A DNA stretch of 64,000 nucleotides from Chrysogorgia sp. JL179-B06 (GCA_035772405.1 JAYKKM010000439.1:3381001-3445000), one strand, 5' to 3'. Shown: positions 49,555 to 61,135, counted from the stretch's first letter. Translations and numbers: made by a program. Notes: generated by a model from the letters alone, not told the origin.

Positions 49555-49747
49555 CTGAAATTATTATCAGAAAATTTATGATAAATTCCATGAAACAAAG
49601 AGAAACTTAATAGTGTAATTGAGAGTTATCGCTGTTTTACGTGTTGCCATTTTTCATTACACTTATATAGCGAAAATTTAATTCAAATGAACACTGCAAA
49701 ACGTTGGTTTGTCTCGGGTTTGCATATCTTATTTTATCAATTATACA

Positions 49748-50008
49748 TTCTGAACCCTCTATTAGGATTGTAAAAGTTCGCATATTTCGCTATTTATGTC
49801 GATATCGCTTTATAGAAGGGTCAGAAATTCTGAACCCTCTATGTTAAATAATTACATTTTAGCAAGATTTTGCTGAGCCAGCATCATAGAAGGTTCAGAA
49901 ATTCTGAACCCTCTATAAGGATTGTAAAAGTTCGCATATCTCGCTATTTGTTTCGCTATCATTTTATAGAAGGGTCAGAAATTCTGAACCCTATATGTTA
50001 AATAATTA
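49748..50008. repeat. Two direct copies of a TTCTGAACCCTCTAT repeat
   Basis: A block of about 110 bases (TTCTGAACCCTCTAT, GGATTGTAAAAGTTCGCATAT, then the palindromic AGGGTCAGAAATTCTGAACCCT) occurs at about 49748-49860 and again at about 49895-50008. The embedded palindrome occurs three times with variations. Confidence 0.8.
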
Positions 50009-50384
50009 GATTTTTAGTAAGTTTTAATAAAAAAATTGTTAATTCTGTGAAACGATTATGTATTTGTCGATATTATTTTATGTCGATTTACTGCACTGTC
50101 TGTTAAAAGCTTACAATTCGTAGTATGTTTTTGCGGAGTTAAGATAATAAAAGTTATGATATAATTGCGAACGGTTTATTTGTTAAACCTTTAATAAATA
50201 TGAAGTAAAATTTCATTGATCTTGTAGGATATTCTATTGATTATGTTTATATTTTGCGGAAAATTCTTAGCTTAGTATGTTTTTCCGCAAATTAAGGGAT
50301 TTTTATCCCAAAATGATGCCTTGTCGCATTTTTATCGTTGTTTTCTGTATTTTGTGGTAAAATTACTAGATTGGAAAATTCCAA

Positions 50385-50850
50385 TATAGTTTGGAACGCG
50401 TTTTGATTATGACTCTTCTGGAGTTATTTCTCTTTTAAGTTGTAAAAAGTGTAATAAATGTTATATTCGTACTGTAAACTTTTCCCGTAAACGATTCAAT
50501 AATCATAAAAGTTTTTTGAATCGTAATGGAAGGGCTCAGCGCGATATACCAGGTGAGTATCTGTACGCGGTACGCCCAAGGCCATGCGAGTCTTGCTGAT
50601 TTGTCAGTTAATATAGTTGATAAGACAAATGTTCGTGATCCTACCGATAGGGACGCATTCTGGAAATAGAAACTGGATTATTTTGTTCCCAAAGGACTGA
50701 ATCTACGCGATTTCATGTAATTTTAATTTTATATTATATTAATATATTAATTAGTTTTATTTTGTATATATGTGCTCTGGTTTGCACATTTGTTTTGAAC
50801 ATTCTGAAGAAGGGCAGCAGCCAAAACGTCAATAAAGAGATTTTTAAAAG
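50385..50850 (+). pseudogene. Second Penelope-like GIY-YIG fragment, degenerate
   Basis: Frames read FDYDSSGVISLLSCKKCNKC, then YIRTVNFSRKRFNNHKSFLN and, after frameshifts and stops, VDKTNVRDPTDRDAFWK and LDYFVPKGLNLRDFM at about 50718. The GIY and YIG residues are partly lost. The tail has CTGAAGAAGGGCAGCAGCC, AAAACGTCAATAAAGAG at about 50808-50843. Much more decayed than the copy at 45660. Confidence 0.75.
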
Positions 50851-51307
50851 CGTTCCTATCTGATCCTAAAACCTTTAGACAGAGGTTTGAATCTATAATG
50901 ATATTATATTATACATACTAAAAATAGTGTCAGCTAAACTTGTTGATTATCTGATCTGTAGTTAAGATGTTAACGATATAGTGTTATAATCATAGTTAAA
51001 GTCAATCACTTTTTATACAATACTGTCTAGCAATTTATTTATTTATCTCAGTTTAGGATTATATAGGCTTATTTTTTATGTGATGTAGTAATTTAGTGTA
51101 TATGTTCATTTCTAATGAGAAAACTCTCAAATAAAGTTTTCTATTCATAAAATTATTCCAGGACACGTTTATCGGCCAGTAATATAATTTTAAAGTTTTC
51201 CAAAAAATTTGAAAAACAAAAACAAAAAAGATACGACAGCCGATGGTCTTTATTTTTATAAAATATATCGCACTAAAACTTTACTAATAATATATTATTA
51301 CGTTTAC

Positions 51308-51585
51308 CTGAAATCTTGGTTGTATTTCTACAGGAGCCGATTGAACTGGTTCTTCCCTTGTTGATTTTTCGATCAATCTCTGTATGTCTTGATTAGCTTG
51401 GTACGACTTATATGGTTCAGTATCCTCATCTGATGGTGTTTCTTCGACTGGTTTTACCACACTCGCTTCCAAAAATCTTTCAATGTTAATTGTATTCTCA
51501 GATTTTGAGTTTTCATATAGTGAAAATAACCCATCAGTGGTATTGTCTTGAGGATCTTGGTCTTCATCTCTTTTAGGCACTTCTT
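51308..51585 (-). CDS. E4: second half of the split module, QRLIEK motif
   Basis: The acceptor AAAATTTAG precedes 51585 and the donor is TTTCAG|GTAAACG at 51308/51307. The exon is 278 bases: two bases complete the last codon of E3, then 92 codons. The join reads ...QEKES-E-EVPKRDEDQD. The block NIERFLEASVV ... NQDIQRLIEK aligns with NIQSFLEKKV ... NYDIQRLIEK in E6, so E3+E4 and E6 are paralogous modules. Acidic and probably disordered; function unknown. Confidence 0.78.
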
Positions 51586-51703
51586 CTAAATTTTTTAAGA
51601 TAATTGCATGATACTTAACTCATAAGTTGTTATGGGCTTGATTGACTCATTTTGATTATATGTATTTTATCTGATGTGGTTTTTATATTATAGTTTTCTT
51701 TAC

Positions 51704-51794
51704 CTGATTCTTTTTCTTGGAACTCATTAGTTGTTGTTTTCTCTTGTAATTCGGATTCTTCAATATCGTTTTCTTCTTTCTCTTCGAGTAACAC
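51704..51794 (-). CDS. E3: small 91-base exon, first half of a split VLPEFK-type module
   Basis: The acceptor TATTCTAG precedes 51794 and the donor is TCAG|GTAAAG at 51704/51703. It encodes 30 codons starting VLLEEKEENDIEESELQ, plus one extra base (phase 1). The start matches that of E6 (VLPEFKEINEIEEP) and E7 (ALPKFKDINEIEGP) in position and pattern. The single hanging base is completed exactly by the two bases that open E4, which is good evidence that both exons are real. Confidence 0.72.
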
Positions 51795-51799
51795 CTAGA

Positions 51800-52930
51800 A
51801 TATTAGAAATGTTTTAGTTTAAATTATGTATGTGCTGCGCTTTTGATCATTCTATGTTAAAAAGCGCATTATAAATTAATAAATTATTATTAATTAATTA
51901 TTCAGAAATTATTTGTATACCATGACAACATGCAGAAAAGAGAAGACCTTTAAATAAATTATGTTACACTAATCTAACCAATTTTGTTCCAAGCTTTATT
52001 TATTTTTAGATGTCTTAAATCCTATCTGTTTATATTAAATTATTATATACCAAGTGTCAAAGTTCCCTTTTTCTAGTATGTCATTGGTCGAGAGTGTATC
52101 ACGTGAAAGTGAAGAAATTTAGCTGTTTCCAGCAATAGCTCATAGGGAGTGAAATACCACATGAAAATGCGACCTTTGGAATGAACTCTCCTTTCGCCTT
52201 AATTGTATTCAATTTAATGTTTGAAGAATAAAATATTACATGATTGTCTTTACGTTTTGTTTTTTCTTTGACACTTGGTATGATAATAAAGCACTTACTT
52301 ACTGGGACCTCGGGAAAGCAGTATGTTTTGTGGTCCCTCGACCATCGATGTTTCCCTCGGCTTCACTTCGGGAAACATCGACGGTCTCGGGACCACAAAA
52401 CATATGTTTACCTCGGTCCCAGTAGATAAGTGTTAACCATAAATCGTTTGTGAATAATTTACCAGAAACGTTTCTTAGTGACAGACCACGACCAAAGTCA
52501 GTCATATATGTATATCTACAACTGTTCAACCATCAAAGTTGAACAAGTTTTTTTCAGGAAAGCGCAGCACCATGATTTGGTCTCGAGCCAAAATAATTAA
52601 TTTAAGCTCAATAACTCTATATTAATCTTTATGTTAAATCTGACGTATCGTTTTCAGAAAAAAGTTTTCAGAAATATTGGGCGAGACCGAAGGTTGAGCC
52701 TAATATTGCAAATCGAAACTTAAATATTTTGTAATATTGGGCGAAGATGAATCCAATAAACACAAAGAAGTTTCTTCTCACGCAAACAGTCAAGAGGTTG
52801 CTGCTCAATATGTTGCTGGCCTACATCGTAAAATATTGGACTGCCACGTGATACTAATAGAGACAGTTGATTGGTGGATTATATGTGATGGTATAATAAA
52901 GACTGATATATTTGTCTTAACAGCATAATG
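51800..52930. other. Intron E2-E3 with a foldback at 52297-52427
   Basis: The hairpin pairs ACTGGGACCTCGGGAAAGCA with the inverse near GGTCCCAGT, and inside it GGTCCCTCGACCATCGATG with its inverse. It is a MITE-like element. The rest is AT-rich without recognisable genes. Confidence 0.6.
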
Positions 52931-52937
52931 AACCTAC

Positions 52938-53291
52938 CCTTTTCTCAGGTGACAGACTTAATATCGTACTTGTTTTTTCCAAATCGGAGACCTTTCTCTT
53001 TAGAGGATTAAAATCTTGATCGTGGTTCCCATTCTTTTCAACAGGCTGATACAAAGGAGGCGTCTCTTCGACCACAATATCATTACGGGCTGTCCCAGAT
53101 GTCACTGCGTAGTGAATTTTATAATTCCTCGTCGTCTCTATACGTCCAAAGGTAATATCTGACAACTGCTGTTGGTAAACATTTGCTTGAAGAGGTTCTC
53201 CATTGAACGATTTTGCTCTTATTGTTAGCGGTGTCACATGTAGGTGTGATTTTCTGGGCTTTTTCTCGATATGATCTGGTGATGGTTCAAC
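52938..53291 (-). CDS. E2: 118-codon linker exon
   Basis: The acceptor ATTTATTACAG precedes 53291 and the donor is AGG|GTAGGT at 52938/52937. The exon is 354 bases, phase 0-0. The protein begins VEPSPDHIEKKPRKS and ends LSPEKR. It includes a Lys/Arg-rich start, a Gln-rich middle (NVYQQQLSD) and a V-V-E-E-T-P-P-L-Y stretch that only faintly recalls the later modules. The correct phase on both sides supports it as part of the same gene. The donor is weaker than in the repeat exons. Confidence 0.72.
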
Positions 53292-53338
53292 CTGTAATAA
53301 ATGATGGATGATACGTGAATAAACGAAAACAAAGAGTG

Positions 53339-53474
53339 GAGGGCAGGAAGGAAGGAAGGAGGGAGGGAAGGAAGGAAGGAAGGAGGGAAGGGAATAAGGA
53401 AGGAAGGAATGGAAGAAGGGAGGGAGGGCGGGCGGGAGGACTGGAGGGAGGGAGGAAGGAAGAAAGGAAGGACA
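53339..53474. repeat. (GGAA/GGGA)n polypurine tract
   Basis: About 135 bases of purines built from GGAAGGA and GGGAGGGA variants. It may form triplex or G-rich structures. Spurious open frames rich in Gly/Glu/Lys/Arg or Ser/Pro/Leu arise from it. Confidence 0.95.
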
Positions 53475-53519
53475 AGTCCAAAGTATATAAAATCCTTTTA
53501 ACTTTCTATACCTGTCCCA

Positions 53520-55550
53520 ATGTTTTTAATTAATAATTTCGCTTAATAATTTAAAAATTGCTGATTTATTTATTATTTATTTTATTTTTTATTTATTTAT
53601 TTAAGACAAATAATCAATTGTTTAAGTTGGAAGATCGACATGGTATTTTGACCAATCTAGAAGAATGGGGTTGGAGATTTGTTGTAATAAGATCACAAGT
53701 CTCCAACTAACACAATCTCTTTATTTTCATTATAAAGATGATGTGATTATCTCGGGTGTCGATTAAACACGATTAGAGATACATGAAAGAGAACGATAAA
53801 CAGAAATTAAAAGGAACGATCTAGCTTTAAGACATAGTTCGACGCAACTCTGGCTTTAAAACGTTTTTTGAACGTAACTTTAAAAGTTACTGTCTATGAC
53901 CCAACGAGTGCCGACACGTTGAGTCATGGACAGTAACTTTTAAAGTTACGTTCAAAAAACCTTTTAAAGCCAGGCGTCAAACTATGTCTGATTTATCACC
54001 TGGTTGCGTTGGAAAATTATTTGTTGATCTAGCTTTAAGTTTTTACATCCTGTACATGTTGAACACACAAATTGAGATATAGTAGACTTAATTTTGATAA
54101 AGCTTAACTTGATCATTATTGACATCATCATATTAACCTATTTTTCAAATAGTTAGTAGGGAGTAATTGTACATCTTAATGGTGAATATTTATATTTAGA
54201 CTTGGTCTTATTAACTATAACTTTTTGCCATATATACAGTACCATAAAAAAAGAGAGGAATCGAGTCCGGAAGTGTGACAGTTAATGTTTGCTTAGGGTT
54301 AGTATTATGGTTAGGGTTAGTATTAGGGTTAGTTTTACAGTTAGTATTAAGTGAGCCTGCAAACCCTAACTTATTCAAAATCTCGACCAATCACAGTTCG
54401 TATTCCTCTCTTTAGCCACACGTATTGTTGTTGGTGATCTACATTTTTACGGCCTCGGCGGCAGTCACCTTCGATGTGACGTCAGAGTGACGTATCTGAT
54501 CAACGCTAAAATAACAAATGACTTTCCTACTTTTACATCTCATGATTCTGGCGAGGTTGCTTGCGAATTAAGGTTCGAAGTTGGGGTGAATCTAAGCAAA
54601 CGTGGCCTGACTTTGGTTAGCGTATAAAGTTGAGCTCATGATGGTCATGTCATGTTGGTCCATTATGCACATTTTTACCGAAAATGGAAGTAAGCTTTAG
54701 AACTTAATCGACAGAACAAAAATGGTGACTAAAAGAATGAGATGGAAAGCCTTTTTTCATGAAAGCAAGGACGAGGAATTGGAAAGCAAGTTTGGATTCA
54801 AATTGGAAAATAAAGGACGAAAACAAACTAAGAATACAGCATAAAGTGCTTGTCAATTATTGACATTTTTATTTTACAACTGGTCAATTATTGACAATTA
54901 ACAACAATGGATCCAAACGATGTAATATTCTTAACATGGAAGCATTGTATTATAAAAGCTAATAGTCACAACCTCCTGCACAAAAGATCCGAATTGATTT
55001 CAAAATGCCGTCACGAGAACAAGTTTTATATAAAGAACTATATATAAAGTAACTTAAGAAATGCATCAACCATAACGACTAAAATGTCAACAGAGGAACT
55101 TTATACAATGAAATATAATAATAGCCAACAATTAGCATATAACTAATTTGTTATAAACATCGAACATTTATCATTTATAGACCCGCGGAGCGAGGGGAAT
55201 TCGACGAAATATTACCTCGAGGTACATCACATGTGAATATTAAAATGATATCTTCACTGTGAGCAGTGAAGATATTTTTTTCGTCTTCATATATGTGAAG
55301 TTATTATGGCTATTTCATCAATTTAAATATAATAAACAGAATATTACATGGCCGCTTGGAGATACGAATTTTATCTTCTCGTGACGAACACTCGAAGATA
55401 AAATTCGTAATATCTTCGATTTGTGGTTCATATCTGATCTAGAACCGATCAACTTCAAGATTATACTATATTTAGATTCACTATATCTGTATTGATATGT
55501 TAATAATTAAATATTTAAATTCATTAATTTAAAGAAAAGGTCATTAATGT
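53520..55550. other. Intron E1-E2: hairpins and TTAGGG-like repeats, no gene seen
   Basis: At 53826-53993 an inverted repeat with arms of about 75 bp pairs TTGAACGTAACTTTAAAAGTTACTGTC with its inverse. At about 54293-54345 degenerate GGTTAGGGTTAGTATTAGGG occurs. At 55335-55430 there is a foldback of the GAGATACGAATTTTATCTTC family. No coding module of the gene was found in this interval. Confidence 0.6.
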
Positions 55551-55557
55551 CACTTAC

Positions 55558-58127
55558 ATTTCTTCGTTTAAGAGTTGGAGTATCCGTCTCATCGGAGTCT
55601 TTATTGAAAATATCTTTGTTATCAGTTTCGTCTGCATAAAATGGCGTTGATGTATTAAATGATTCACTCAGTTCAAGTGTATCTCGTTCGATTTTTGGTG
55701 AATCGACCTCTTGATGTTTCTCATCCTCACGACTTATAATGTCATCAACTTCGATATCGCAAACACTTTTCTCGAGTGTTGCAGGAGGGTAGGTCTTTCT
55801 ACGTTTTTTCTTCAGTTTGAAATTCACTTCATTTCGTATTACCGTTTCAAATGGTAATTCATTGAGGGAGTAAGCTGGTGCAAGAGGCCTATAAGAACTT
55901 GGTTGCCTCAATTGAATTTCTAAACTGCTTTGCTTTTGGGCTGGTTCCTTTTCTAAGTTTAAAGACTTGGAACGCTTCGTTAGTTTACGGGTTACTTTTA
56001 GAGTTGGTTCGGATTTCCATTTTTTCATTAATTTTCCCGAATATGGTTTTCGAACTGGGCTTAGCTCTAAATAACATTGCACTCGAAACTTTTGTTGTGG
56101 TTGTTTTTTTGTTGTCTTTGTTTTTAACTGTTGTACCGAAAGATTCCTGCTGTAATTGGTTTCGCTGCTAAATAGGTTTTCCAAAGCCGAATCATCATGC
56201 AGTATTGAACTCTCTAGTGTTTCTCTCTTGGTTACAGAGATATTTTCAAACACTTGATTAGTGTCGATTGTGTGTCGCTTGGTTCTCGAAGGAAGACTGT
56301 CTGAATCACTCGTGCAGTTTTCTGTGTGTGTAGGACGTGTTTTCAATACTGTCCTGCTGTGTCTTTGATTTTTAACCTCTGGACGAAGATGGGAGAATCT
56401 TACTTTTCGTTTTACAGCAACATGGGTCGGAGTTTGTCTTTTGGATTCTAAATGATGAGTTTCTTCTTCGTTATCATCATGAACTATAATATCAACAAGT
56501 CTTTCAGTTGGTTGTCGACTGGTATCCTGCTGCGAAGTTTGCTGGTCTAAAATATTTAGACTGTCTTTGCTTTGCATATCATTTGAAATTTGGCTGTTCA
56601 GCATATGTAATTCCGCGGCTGATGAAATTTCTTCGACGTGTTTTGCCAGATCGTTTAAGGCGTGCTTGTTTGAATCCTCTTGTTGTTGTTGTTGTTGTGG
56701 TGGTGGTGAATTTTCACGATCTTTTGTGTTATTCATTCGAGATTCTTCGTAATCTTCCAGAATTTGCAGATGACCTTGATAACTTTGCGTTTTGTACAAC
56801 GCGGGTTTTGTTTGATTTACATCAGCAAAACCTTTCTTTTCGACAGTACCAGACACCTCTCTAGTGAGATATTGAATTTCTTTGTTGCTTTCCGTAGACA
56901 TTTCTTCTTTTGAATAACCAACTGATGGTTGTGCTGTGTCTGTTAATCTCATTCGTTTAGATACAACTCCTGAGTCTACATGATCTGTCATTAGATCTTG
57001 TACTTCACGAGTTTCCATGGACATAGTAAACGTTTCTCGTTTATTCCTAAAGGGTTGATCTGTTACGGTTCCTTTGTATGGTACGGATTCTTCATCATCA
57101 TCATTGATTGTTTGACCTTTCAGATCTTCATGCACTTCATAAGTTTCCATGGACATAACGACCCTTTCTCGTTCATTCATAAACTGTTGATTTATTAAGG
57201 CTCCTGTGTATGGTACGGATTCGTCTTCATCATTGATTGTTCGACTTTGCAGATCTTGTACTTCACGAGTTTCCATGGACATAACGACCCTTTCTCGTTC
57301 ATTCATAAACGGCTGATTTGTCAAAGTTATTTTATATGGTACGGATTCTTCTTCATCGTTGATTGTTTGACTTTTCAGATCTTCACGTAGTTCATAAGTT
57401 TCCATGGACATAACGACCCTTTCTCGTTCTTTCATGAACGGTTGATCTGTTACGGTTCCTTTGTGTGGTACGGATTCTTCTTCGTCATTAATTGTTTGAC
57501 TTTTCAGATCTTCATGCACTTCATAAGTTTCCATGGACATAACGACACTTTCTCGTTCATTCATAAACGGTTGATTTGTTAAAGTTCCTTTGTATTGTAC
57601 GGATTCTTCTTCATCATTGATTGTTTGACTTTTCAGATCTTGTACTTCACGAGTTTTCATGGACATAACGACCCTTTCACGTTCATTCATAAACGGTTGA
57701 TTTATTAAGGTTCCTTTATATGATATGGATTCTTCATCATGGATTGTTTGACTTTTCGTGAAGTAGCCTACTTGTGTTTCCTCTTTCGATGAGTAAGAGT
57801 AACTTTGCGACTCACTTGTATAACTCACTTTTTCATCCGATGTTACGAAATGCAAGTCCTTGGTTGACACATCTTCCAATAATTGTGATTCCTGCAAAAT
57901 TTGACTTTGTTTCTCAGTTTGATTAACGTCGGAAAAATATGCAATTTCACTGAAGCTTGAAAAAGCTTCACTTTCAATAAGGTCGCTAATTTTACTTGGC
58001 GTTCCATCTTCTTCATCACTGCTGTTCATTAAGATTCTCCTACGCCTCCTATCTTTGGCAGACATATCCTCTTCTCTCAAATCAGACATGATAACCACGT
58101 CTCTTTAAATGCAACCCCGAATTCCTC
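55558..58127 (-). CDS. E1: first coding exon, disordered basic N-terminus with six 42-residue repeats
   Basis: The acceptor is TTGCTTTCAG just upstream of 58127, and the donor is AAT|GTAAGTG at 55558/55557. The start chosen is the ATG at 58089 (MSDLREED). An in-frame TAA lies between the acceptor and that ATG, so the exon carries the end of the 5' UTR and this is the first usable start. It encodes 844 residues, phase 0 at the donor. Residues about 11-20 hold an RRRRR cluster. Residues about 113-365 hold six tandem repeats of about 42 residues with the core F-M-N-E-R-E-R-V-V-M-S-M-E-T. A short Gln run follows (PPPQQQQQQ). The last third is strongly basic (KLKKKRRKT, RSKSLNLEK), with Ser/Thr-rich acidic patches near the end. 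The stretch PFETVIRNEV resembles the PMETVIPHEV part of the downstream modules. There is no recognisable enzymatic fold; I read it as a disordered head region. The function is unknown. Confidence 0.85.
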
Positions 58128-58429
58128 CTGAAAGCAACAAGGTAAAATCTTAGAACCACTTTAATAAATTAATATGCCTCCTACACGTTGACGTCTGTAT
58201 ACACGCCAATATCACCAGATAAGTACTCATGGACGTATTGGTGACGGAAAATTGTATTATAACAGAAAATTAGGTACCCCTTATCTGCTTATCTTAGAAG
58301 AGGCCTTCGTTTAAAACTTCTTATTTCTTTTATGGAACTTTGTCAATTTACTGACATTTTGCACTGTCTACCATGCACACTTCCATAGTGTATCTATAGG
58401 ATATACCTGTATAGCAAATAAAAAGGTAG

Positions 58430-58575
58430 TAAACTGCCGAGATTTTTAGTAACGAAAAACTGACGTTTCGAGCGGAGCTCTTCAGTCTTACTCTGATGAA
58501 GGGCTCTTACTCTGAGGGCTCCGCTCGAAACGTCAGTATTTCGTTACTAAAAATCTTGGCAGTTCACCACCTTTT
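58430..58575. repeat. Inverted repeat with Penelope-type GAAACGTC ends
   Basis: GAGATTTTTAGTAACGAAAAACTGACGTTTCGAGCGGAGC is mirrored by GCTCCGCTCGAAACGTCAGTATTTCGTTACTAAAAATC. Between the arms lies CTGATGAAGGGCTC. It matches the hairpin tails of Penelope-like elements. Confidence 0.7.
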
Positions 58576-59269
58576 CACTTTGTTATAGCCTATATGCCAA
58601 AACACTGCGGATAATTAGCTAGTATAGATGCCATGCATCGAACCCAGGAGCTAAGAAACGTTCCTGAACGCCAGAAACAAGAATCCGCGAAACGATTCTT
58701 TTATTTCTGGTTACCAGTGATACACAGTCTAACTGTTTAACAACAGCTGTTCACATAGTCGGTGAACGTAACAAAAGGTGCTGTTTGGACTTAATTAATG
58801 TGTTTACCAAAGGATATTTGATAGTTGTATTTTAATAAGACACCAGTATCCTTGTCACATATCAGTTCAATCATAAAGAGGGACAAAAAATTGAGATATC
58901 CGCAGCGAAGAATCGGGTGATCCTTGCCATTCTCCGACTATAAACGATAACATACTGTATGAAATGATTTAGTTCTGCAATGTATATTCAAATTGTAACT
59001 GGGTTTCCTTACATATATTCTGACATAAATATAAACTTCTCTGTGCTCTACATTTCGGTTTTATATATATATGATTTATTAATCTACGTAAATAAATGTC
59101 AATTTTAACTTACATATCACATGTAATCGAGTAAATCGCTGTAGTGATCCTTTGTGTAAAATCCAATTGTATATTCAGATATGTATCAAGGTATTTAGAT
59201 TCGTAAGTTTAGATATGGAAAAATTATGAACTGTTTCTGGTAGTACAATATAAGATGCTTATACTCGTC

Positions 59270-59400
59270 CTTTACGTACCTGAGTAGTTGTGGCTTTGAT
59301 CACATTTCTTTAAGATATTTGAACACTCTGGAGTTGTTATAATTAGTGACAGTGACATTGAAGCGAGACAAATTATAATAACTCTAGAGACAGGTCGAGA
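59270..59400 (-). promoter_or_regulatory. Possible 5' noncoding exon end upstream of E1
   Basis: E1 begins with a splice acceptor, so a noncoding exon must lie further right. A strong donor, ACTCAG|GTACGTAA, lies at 59281/59280 on the minus strand. An inverted repeat (about 59332-59388) with TTATAATT sits just upstream. I cannot define the exon start or a promoter. Confidence 0.3.
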
Positions 59401-60069
59401 AGAAATCTAACAATAGCAATAACAATCACGAAATTATTATGTAGTTAACGAGTGGATAAAAATGGTTATAACGAAGCTCAAGCAGATTTGAAAAGACCTG
59501 TATCAACTTGGAAATCATTGATGAACTGTACATACAATTTATTCATCATAAACCCAGACATATCAATCTTCTATTACTTGATTATACATGACCACGACGG
59601 CCTTCGTGAATAATCACAAGCATATTTAAAATTCCATACATTGTATTATATGCATGACGTACATCCAAACATCACAGAGAAGTTTTGATCTTTATAATTT
59701 TTTTAATGGATAGCGATCTCATAAGATTTGATATGATTACTTCTAGAACTAATGTGTTACAAAACTAGAAAAGCACATTTTCAATAAAGTAAATAAAGTA
59801 CTTTGAGTGTATATTATAATAACGGTTTTCGACATCAGATTTAATCACGTGAGCTAGCCTGTCAATCATAAATTTAACGTCTTAAATTGTGCACGCGATT
59901 GGTATGTTTTAATTTTTATAAAATTGTTGTGCTGCGTAGGCAGTGTGAAATACGAATTAAAACAATGAAAGGTTGGTGTACTGCCAAAATAGCGAATTAT
60001 ATGAGATCATATAATTCGATGCATATGCTGCTTTCATCGCTGGTTTCTGTGGACGCCTCAACTATTTTA

Positions 60070-61135
60070 TCAGAACAATACCAAACTTAAGCACAATACT
60101 TCATGAACTAGACCAAGTGATAACTAATGAATTGATACCAGCTATCACAGATGGTCTCATCGTATCCTCTGAAGAACGAGTGTTGCTGTCGCTGCCTGTC
60201 AAGTTAGGTGGTCTTGGTATTCCAATTTTTGTGGAGTGCTGCAAGACAGAATATCAAAATTCCATATTGGTCTGCAGTCAGCAAGTCGCCGGCATTGTTA
60301 CTCAGAACAGTGCAGATAACACCCAACTTCCTCCAGCGGAAAACTATAGAGGAAGAATTGTCCGTGAGAAAGGAGAGATGCAGAAAGCGAAACTGGAACA
60401 ACTTAGAGTAGACATGTCTAAGGAGCAGGTTCGTGCTAATGATATCGCTCAGATGAAAGGTTCCTCGAGCTGGCTGACGCCCTGCCCATAAAGTTTAAGT
60501 AAGCGGCAGTTCTTTGATGCTTTGGCATTACGGTATCGTTGGAAAATGAAAAGACTACCATCGCATTGTGCCTGTGGGAAACAGTTCACTGTAGATCATG
60601 CAATCTCGTGCCTGAAGGGCGGTTTTATTCACCGACGCCATGACGAGCTACGAGATATATTTGCCAACCTTTTAGATGAAGTTGCATATGATGTCCGAGT
60701 GGAACCACCTCTCACACCTCTGACAGGAGAGAATTTGCCATCTGGCTCCAATATCGCTGATGATGCTCGTCTGGATGTAGCTGCAAGAGGGTTCTGGGAA
60801 AGATGTGAAATGGCATTCTTTGACGTTAGGGTTTTTAATCCTTACGCCAAGACACATTTGAACCAGAACCTGAATGCCGCTTTTTCAAGAAACGAACGAG
60901 AGAAGAAACGCTAATACAATCAGCGGTGTGTACAAGTTGAGCATACCTCGTTTACACCACTAGTTTTCAGTGCCTACGGTGAATGCAGTCGTGAAACACA
61001 TCATTTTCTGAATACTCTTTCAGAACAACTCTCTGATAAGAAAGGTATATTTCCAGGAGTAGCAATGAACTGGCTCCGCACAAAAATTTGCTTTGCTCAG
61101 TCTTTGTGTGCGAGGTTCCCGGAGCCCGTGGCATA
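60070..61135 (+). pseudogene. Broken C-terminal part of an unclassified retroelement protein
   Basis: Three consecutive reading-frame pieces: about 60070-60491 (RTIPNLSTILHELDQVI, VLLSLPVKLGGLGIPIF), 60522-60914 (CACGKQFTVDHAISCLKGG, RRHDELRDIFANLL, DARLDVAARGFWERCEMAFF, DVRVFNPYA) and 60915-61135 (VEHTSFTPLVFSAYGE). They are split by a stop and a frameshift. The order D-A-R-L-D ... F-F-D-V-R-V resembles a PD-(D/E)XK-type nuclease fold. I recall this arrangement as common in invertebrate retroelement ORFs downstream of reverse transcriptase, but I cannot name the clade. Confidence 0.65.

Noticed and set aside
53287..53533. Gly/Glu/Lys-rich and Ser/Pro/Leu-rich frames
   Set aside because: Low-complexity translations of the GGAA polypurine tract.
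55507..55557. Continuation of E1 to the stop at 55507
   Set aside because: A consensus donor GTAAGTG starts at 55557 and gives phase 0, matching E2; the tail after it is treated as intron.
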